This document shows, piece after piece, positions 14,479 through 18,937 of a DNA stretch of 18,937 bases. The stretch's first letter is position 1. Each line of letters opens with the position of its first letter. The position numbers and the translations under genes are program-made. Under the pieces are notes generated by a model. It made no database searches. It was not told the origin of the DNA and saw nothing but the letters and a program-made list of their open reading frames with translations. This stretch comes from CAISOG01 sp044375625 (GTDB taxonomy: Bacteria > Pseudomonadota > Alphaproteobacteria > CAISOG01): positions 1 to 18,937 of the forward strand of contig JBILMH010000035.1 of the NCBI GenBank assembly GCA_044375625.1. Direction: 5' to 3'.

Positions 14479-15471
14479 TTAGCCGTTAAGATCGGCCAGA
14501 GCCGCTTTGATTTTCAGCATATCCAGCCAGGCTTCGCGTTTGTTGGCGGGGCTGCGCATCAAAAAGGCGGGGTGATAGGTGGCTAGCACCTTAATGCTGG
14601 GCTGATTATCGGCAAAGGCGGGGTTGCGGTAGTCATGCCATTGACCGCGCAGGCGCGTTATCCCCTCCTTACGTTGCAGAATCGCCTTAACCGCGATACC
14701 CCCGACCAGCACTAGCAGCTTTGGCGCAACCAGGGCGATATGCTTTTCGACAAAGGGCAGGCATTGGGCAATTTCGCGATCGGTGGGCGGGCGGTTGCCG
14801 GGGGGGCGCCAAAAGATCACGTTGCTAATATAGGCGTTGTCGCGATCAACCGCGATGCTGGCCAACATTTTGTCCAGCAGTTGGCCGCTTTGGCCGACGA
14901 AGGGCTTGCCCAACCGATCCTCCTCCGCGCCTGGAGCCTCCCCAATCAGCATCAGCGGCGCGTCGGGATTGCCATCCGCAAACACCATGTTGGTGGCAAA
15001 GCTTTTGAGCAGGCAATCGTCATAGCCCTTAATGGCCGCCCGCAACCCCGCCAGGTCACAGTCCGTTGGGTACGGTGGTGGTGAATGGCTATTAGCACTA
15101 GAAGCGGTAGCAGAAGTTGAAGGCATTGTTGCAGAAAAGTTGGGGGCAAGGGGTTGGTCGTTGGAAAGGGGCTGGTGAGCGCTAAGGCTGGCAGCAGCCG
15201 ACGGAGGTGGATTTATCTTCGCCAAATTGTCGATAGCTTGTGGGCTGCTCGCTGGCTGGCGTGATGGTGCGGGCGGTGTTTGTGTCTGTGTCTGTGTTTG
15301 TGTCTGTACCTGCACCTGCGCTGGCTGCGGCACAAGTTGTTCCATGGCCTCTAAGGGCATCAATCCTTCGCAGCTTTCCATCCCCATTTGCATTTGCCAG
15401 GCGATTGCCGCCCGCAAGCTTAGCAAAATGGCTTTTGTATCGGATGAATCTTGGTTATGGTGGGTTACCAT
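14479..15471 (-). CDS. Family 4-type uracil-DNA glycosylase
   Basis: Removes uracil from DNA in base excision repair. The catalytic domain (about 137-330) has motif 1 GEAPGAEEDRLGKPFVGQSGQLLD (177-200), YISNVIFWRPPGNRPPT (214-230) and motif 2 TYHPAFLMRSPANK (298-311). Conserved-region cysteines are C138, C153 and C237; I do not see the full classical four-cysteine [4Fe-4S] pattern, so cluster binding is uncertain. The N-terminal segment LRAAIAWQMQMG (19-30) is shared with alphaproteobacterial relatives, which supports the start at 15471. Between them lies a long low-complexity linker (45-135) with a Gln-Thr repeat (53-65) and Pro/Ser/Ala-rich sequence. The gene converges with rapZ and its start codon overlaps that of the divergent TPR gene. 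Confidence 0.9.
   Translation of the reverse strand: MVTHHNQDSSDTKAILLSLRAAIAWQMQMGMESCEGLMPLEAMEQLVPQPAQVQVQTQTQTQTQTPPAPSRQPASSPQAIDNLAKINPPPSAAASLSAHQPLSNDQPLAPNFSATMPSTSATASSANSHSPPPYPTDCDLAGLRAAIKGYDDCLLKSFATNMVFADGNPDAPLMLIGEAPGAEEDRLGKPFVGQSGQLLDKMLASIAVDRDNAYISNVIFWRPPGNRPPTDREIAQCLPFVEKHIALVAPKLLVLVGGIAVKAILQRKEGITRLRGQWHDYRNPAFADNQPSIKVLATYHPAFLMRSPANKREAWLDMLKIKAALADLNG
15277..15317. repeat. TGTGTC-type simple repeat in the glycosylase linker
   Basis: A TG-rich stretch with a six-base period (tgtgtc and close variants) encodes the Gln-Thr/Gln-Val repeat of the uracil-DNA glycosylase linker on the minus strand. Six-base steps preserve the frame. Confidence 0.85.
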
Positions 15472-17311
15472 GTCGCCTATCCTACCTTTTCATCAACGCC
15501 ACCCCGTGGCCACAACGATCAAACCATGTGCCTGGGCATTGTCAAGCCTGGCCATGCTGATGCTGACGGCTTGCGCTGGATCGGGGGCAATGAATACTGA
15601 GGCGGTTTATCCCGAATCCGATCAGCCCGCAACGATTATGACCACCGTGGCAACGCCGCCGCGCTTTCCCTCACCCAAGATGCCCGCCCCGCAAACCCTG
15701 TCGGGCAGTTATCTGGCTGGGCGGCAGGGGTTGATGGAGGGGCGCTATGACCTGGCCTGGCCCTATCTGCGCTATGGTTTGCAGCTGGATCCCACCAATC
15801 GCATGATGTTGCAGGAAAATTTGAATCTGGCGATGGCGCAGGGTGCCTTGTCTGAGGCGGTTGATTACCATCAACAGCTGCTATCGATGGGCATTACCGC
15901 GCCAAATGGCCAGCTGGCTGTTCTGGTTGATGCCATCAATCAAAGGGATTGGGCGCAGGCGGAGGCAGCGATTGATCGGCTGCCCGATAATGAGCTTAAC
16001 ATATTGTTGCGCCCCGCGCTGCGAGCCTGGATAAGGTTGGCGCAGGATAATCCGGCGGGGGCACGGGCGGCTATGCTGCAAATGCCACTAACCCACCCGT
16101 TGCGATGGTTGGTCGATAACCAAATTGGCCTAATCGCTTGGTGGTTGGGGGAATTGCCAGCGGCGGAACAGGCGCTTACCAACGCGTTGGGGCAGGATCC
16201 CCAGCCGCCCTTGCGGTTGGTTGAAAGCCTAACCTCTGTCCAGCTGTTGCAAAATCGTCAGGCTGAGGCGTTGGCGGTCTATGATCGGCTGTTGGCGCAA
16301 CAGCCTGAGAATGATTGGCTGTTGCAAATGCGTCGGCAGGCGGAACAAAATAAGTTAGCTAAGGGGTTAGCTAAGCAATGGTTGCAGCGTCCGCAGGATG
16401 GGATTGCCGATATTTTTCTGACCATGGCCTTGCTGTTGCAGGATGAACAATTTCGTGATGCCCGCGTGCAATATCTGCAGTTGGCATTGGCGATAAGCCC
16501 GAATCTTGAGTTAGCTAAGTTGCAGCTGGCACGCACCCTGGCGGGTTATGATCGTTGCCCCGAATCGCTGTCTATCTGGCACAAAATTCCTGACAGCAGC
16601 CCTTGGGGTTGGACAGCACGCCTGGATGAGGCGCGGTGTTTGGAGCTGTTGGGCAAGGTCGATTCGGCGGTGGATAGGCTTGAGCATCTGGCCAGTGAAC
16701 GGCCAAACCGTCGTGATGTTTGGATGCTGTTGGGGGATATTCATCGCAACGCATCACAATTTGCCAGCGCGCAGGCGGCCTATGCCAAGGCCATTGCGGT
16801 CAAATCATCGGATCAGTCCCAAGAAAATGATTGGCCACTGTATTATGTTGCCGGCATTGCCGCCGAACAGGCTAAGGATTGGCCAAGCGCCGAACGCTAT
16901 CTCAAAAAAGCCCTGGAACTAAACCCCAATCAGCCCAGCGTGCTGAACTATCTTGGCTATAGCTGGATCGACCAGGGGCTGGATAAAGCCGAAGCCGCCG
17001 AGATGATTCGTCTGGCGTTGGCGCAGCGTCCGAACGATCCCTATATCATGGATAGCCTTGCCTGGGTCTATTACCAGCAACGCCAGTATCCTGAGGCGGT
17101 CAAATTGTTGGAACGCGCCCTCAGCATGGTGGCCAACGATCCCGTTATCACCGATCACTATGCCGATGCCTTGTGGCAGGTTGGCCGCCGTTATGAGGCG
17201 CGCTATCAGTGGCAACGCGCCCTGTTGTTTAAGCCAGAAGATGGTCTTAAGGCCAAAATTGAACAGAAGCTGGCGGATGGGTTGACCGAGGATCGTGGGG
17301 CAAAAAACTAG
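15470..17311 (+). CDS. TPR-repeat lipoprotein
   Basis: An exported protein of 613 residues rich in tetratricopeptide repeats. From the ATG at 15470 a lipoprotein signal peptide is seen: a basic N-region, a hydrophobic stretch to residue 34 and the lipobox LTAC with Cys35. A GTG at 15507 would give a more compact signal peptide and is a real alternative. TPR-like units begin at about residue 80 (GSYLAGRQGLMEGRYDLAWPYLRYGLQLDP) and are clearest near the C-terminus (AERYLKKALELNPNQPSVLNYLGYSWIDQG; DPYIMDSLAWVYYQQRQYPEAVKLLERAL). It probably acts as a scaffold in the periplasm at the outer membrane. Three TTAGCTAA octamers lie in frame. A TPR gene ahead of ispE is a common alphaproteobacterial arrangement. 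Confidence 0.82.
   Translation: MSPILPFHQRHPVATTIKPCAWALSSLAMLMLTACAGSGAMNTEAVYPESDQPATIMTTVATPPRFPSPKMPAPQTLSGSYLAGRQGLMEGRYDLAWPYLRYGLQLDPTNRMMLQENLNLAMAQGALSEAVDYHQQLLSMGITAPNGQLAVLVDAINQRDWAQAEAAIDRLPDNELNILLRPALRAWIRLAQDNPAGARAAMLQMPLTHPLRWLVDNQIGLIAWWLGELPAAEQALTNALGQDPQPPLRLVESLTSVQLLQNRQAEALAVYDRLLAQQPENDWLLQMRRQAEQNKLAKGLAKQWLQRPQDGIADIFLTMALLLQDEQFRDARVQYLQLALAISPNLELAKLQLARTLAGYDRCPESLSIWHKIPDSSPWGWTARLDEARCLELLGKVDSAVDRLEHLASERPNRRDVWMLLGDIHRNASQFASAQAAYAKAIAVKSSDQSQENDWPLYYVAGIAAEQAKDWPSAERYLKKALELNPNQPSVLNYLGYSWIDQGLDKAEAAEMIRLALAQRPNDPYIMDSLAWVYYQQRQYPEAVKLLERALSMVANDPVITDHYADALWQVGRRYEARYQWQRALLFKPEDGLKAKIEQKLADGLTEDRGAKN
16355..16374. repeat. Two TTAGCTAA octamers 12 bp apart in the TPR gene
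   Basis: Copies at 16355-16362 and 16367-16374 encode LAK-G-LAK. The 12-bp spacing equals that of the close pair in aroE. A third copy in the same gene is at 16510-16517. Confidence 0.85.
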
Positions 17312-17507
17312 AGCTATAATGCTCCTGTTTTTTGTCCGCGGTGACCTGGTTAAAGCTCCCGCGCAATGTATCAAGCCCATTAGGCGACAGCGTGAGATCC
17401 TAGACCGATAAGAGTCAATTTGATGGATGGTTTTATGAATGGTCTGCTAAGCCCGCCAGCGATTTCCCGCATGGAGAGGCTGGTGGTTATGAGGATATAA
17501 AAACACT

Positions 17508-18404
17508 ATGAGTCAACATGTTAAGTTAGCTAATGCCAAATTGAACCTTAGCTTAAAGGTTGTGGGCAGGCGTTCGGATGGCTATCACCTGTTGGAAAGT
17601 TTGGTGGTTTTTTTGCGGCTAGCCGATGACGTTGAGATAGGGTTAGCTAATAAGGGGTGTCCCCAGACAAACAGAATACAGTTGTATGGCATTAATGTTA
17701 AGGTTGTTCCTAACAACGATAAAAACATCGCATGGCGTGCGTTAGCCGTTATAAACAAAGATATTGTCAAAAACTTGCCGGAATATACGCTAAGTCTGAC
17801 CAAGCGCATCCCATCCGGTGCTGGTCTTGGTGGCGGTAGCGCCGATGCGGCAACAGTTATTAAGGCCGTGGCCAAAAAGTACAACCAACATAGCGATGCA
17901 TTGTTTGATTATCCGTGGCATCAAAAATTGGGCGCGGATGTTCCCATCTGTCTGTATGGTCGCAGCTGCTTTGTGCAGGGAATTGGTGAAGCGGTCATGC
18001 CGGTGACTTATGCACAGGATGTCCGAAAGGCGCAACATGTTCTGCTCGTCATGCCAAAGCAATCTTTGAGCACAGAGGCCGTTTTTGCGCGTCATGCCAT
18101 GGCAAACAACCTTCATACAGATGTTGGCTGTCCTGGGTCAAAGGTAGAGCCCATTAATCTGGATGGCATTAAAAGTCTTGGCAACGATTTGTATCCATCC
18201 GCCGTCGCATTATGTCCGGAAATTGCCAAGCTGTATCAGGCCATGCAAACCGCTGAGGGGTGTTGTTATGCGTCGATGAGCGGTAGTGGCAGCACGGTTT
18301 TCGGCCTGTTTGATTCTCTGCCGCTGGCGTATCAAGCCTATCGACATATGATTGATCATCCGGATGGGCATTGGGTCTGCCTGACCCGCATGGTTGACTC
18401 ATAA
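17508..18404 (+). CDS. ispE: 4-diphosphocytidyl-2-C-methyl-D-erythritol kinase
   Basis: GHMP kinase of the MEP isoprenoid pathway; phosphorylates the 2-hydroxyl of CDP-methylerythritol. The 298 residues show K11 in NAKLNLSLKVVGRRSDGYHLLES (9-31), the ATP-binding glycine loop IPSGAGLGGGSADAA (101-115), the catalytic Asp144 in LGADVPICLYG and the motif MSGSGSTVFGLF near the C-terminus. The start at 17508 fits the family, but the nearest GAGG is about 13 nt upstream, longer than ideal. About 195 nt separate it from the TPR gene. Codon use is more AT-rich than in neighbours, and two TTAGCTAA octamers occur near the start. The identification is firm. Confidence 0.95.
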   Translation: MSQHVKLANAKLNLSLKVVGRRSDGYHLLESLVVFLRLADDVEIGLANKGCPQTNRIQLYGINVKVVPNNDKNIAWRALAVINKDIVKNLPEYTLSLTKRIPSGAGLGGGSADAATVIKAVAKKYNQHSDALFDYPWHQKLGADVPICLYGRSCFVQGIGEAVMPVTYAQDVRKAQHVLLVMPKQSLSTEAVFARHAMANNLHTDVGCPGSKVEPINLDGIKSLGNDLYPSAVALCPEIAKLYQAMQTAEGCCYASMSGSGSTVFGLFDSLPLAYQAYRHMIDHPDGHWVCLTRMVDS

Positions 18405-18421
18405 GTTTGCCCGCTAGGTTT

Positions 18422-18447
18422 GACCGCTGGGCTGCACAATTGCGGTC
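18422..18447. terminator. Weak hairpin between convergent ispE and the tail gene
   Basis: GACCGC (18422-18427) and GCGGTC (18442-18447) form a 6-bp stem with a 14-nt loop between the convergent genes. There is no T-run on either side, so intrinsic termination is doubtful. Confidence 0.25.
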
Positions 18448-18473
18448 TGGCAACGATAAGTATGACCAGTAAA

Positions 18474-18937
18474 CTACAGCAGCTTTTGTTGAAGATATCC
18501 TGTGGATAGTGCGTAAACCATCGCGGCGGTTAGCAGTATCCATATTAACAAAAAGAGGGTTGTTTTAATGCCCTGTATGACCATCTTCCACAAAGAAAAT
18601 TTTCCCGAAGCGGTCTCACTGGAAAAAGTAGGATTAGGCCGGTCAGAAAAATGACTATCTTGCGTTCGGAGGTCTGTGGTCAGATTGCCCTCCTCGTCAT
18701 TGTATGACCAAGAAAAAGGGTCGGGTGTTGGGTTATCTGCATCTGTTGCTATTTCTGGCTTCGCATTTGTTGGTTCCGACAGAAGCAAAGCTGTAAAAGA
18801 TGGGGATGCGGGCAGACTTGGTGTGACTGTTACAGAATCATCATATGCAACCTCTTGGTGCAAGAAATTGCTTGAGCCTTCCTCATGCTGTGGGGATGTA
18901 GCGGTGGCTTCGGTGGGGGGTGCCAGGGTGGTATCGG
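18474..18937 (-). CDS. C-terminal part of a protein with a terminal membrane helix (partial)
   Basis: A minus-strand frame is open from the right window edge (18937) to a TAG at 18476-18474, so about 153 C-terminal residues are visible and the start lies outside. The visible part is Pro/Thr/Ser/Glu-rich and probably disordered, then a basic turn (SLWKMVIQGIK) and one strongly hydrophobic helix (TTLFLLIWILLTAAMVYAL) before a short tail. This looks like a protein anchored by a C-terminal membrane segment with a long disordered linker. No family can be recognised from this part. It converges with ispE. Confidence 0.55.
   Translation of the reverse strand, partial: DTTLAPPTEATATSPQHEEGSSNFLHQEVAYDDSVTVTPSLPASPSFTALLLSEPTNAKPEIATDADNPTPDPFSWSYNDEEGNLTTDLRTQDSHFSDRPNPTFSSETASGKFSLWKMVIQGIKTTLFLLIWILLTAAMVYALSTGYLQQKLL

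Noticed and set aside
15227..15469. 81-codon upstream extension of the TPR gene with Cys-Val repeats
   Set aside because: It is antisense to the glycosylase linker repeat and would bury the lipoprotein signal peptide.
17315..17320. Perfect TATAAT just after the TPR gene
   Set aside because: No -35 at suitable spacing. It sits in the loop of a 4-bp GAGC/GCTC hairpin followed by T, which is itself too weak to call a terminator.
1..18937. CRISPR arrays or rRNA genes
   Set aside because: No regularly spaced repeats with unique spacers and no rRNA-like sequence were seen.

Overview
The window reads as a segment of an alphaproteobacterial chromosome, and it very probably contains the replication origin. 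hemE and the DUF299 regulator (ppsR) are divergent across about 570 bp holding a cluster of DnaA-box-like 9-mers and an AT-rich stretch. A hemE/oriC/DUF299 layout is known from Caulobacter and Rickettsia. The ppsR-aroE-coaE cluster, the RapZ and family 4 uracil-DNA glycosylase variants, and a TPR lipoprotein ahead of ispE also fit Alphaproteobacteria. Most genes are GC-rich; a few short tracts are clearly AT-rich and look acquired. I cannot name a genus.

Layout. 1-340: the 5' end of an IS5-type transposase runs off the left edge, behind a 46-codon ORF with its own promoter and ribosome binding site. 343-4142 (minus): GT9 glycosyltransferase, PhoR-type histidine kinase, PQ-loop-like membrane protein, bioD. 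4318-5348: an AT-rich small gene (plus) converges on a secreted EF-hand protein (minus) across a bidirectional terminator. 5436-6539 (minus): alanine dehydrogenase. 6540-9131: accessory insert with an Orc1/Cdc6- or STAND-like AAA+ ATPase behind an unusual phased-repeat control region, convergent with an AT-rich DUF2971 gene, ending at tRNA-Ala(UGC). 9256-11748 (minus): ppsR-aroE-coaE, with overlapping genes. 11749-12316: predicted oriC. 12317-14437 (plus): hemE and rapZ. 14479-15471 (minus): family 4 uracil-DNA glycosylase, head-to-head with the TPR lipoprotein (plus), then ispE. 18474 to the right edge (minus): C-terminal part of a protein with a terminal membrane helix.

The core genes serve cofactor and precursor synthesis (biotin, CoA, haem, shikimate, isoprenoid), envelope building (GT9, TPR lipoprotein) and signalling (PhoR, PPDK/PEPS regulator, RapZ). 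Their common thread is position around the origin rather than one pathway. The most unusual features are the 10-bp-phased TAAG array inside nested inverted repeats before the ATPase gene, the repeated in-frame octamer TTAGCTAA (eight copies in 10.4-17.7 kb), and many short tandem duplications that alter protein tails and linkers.
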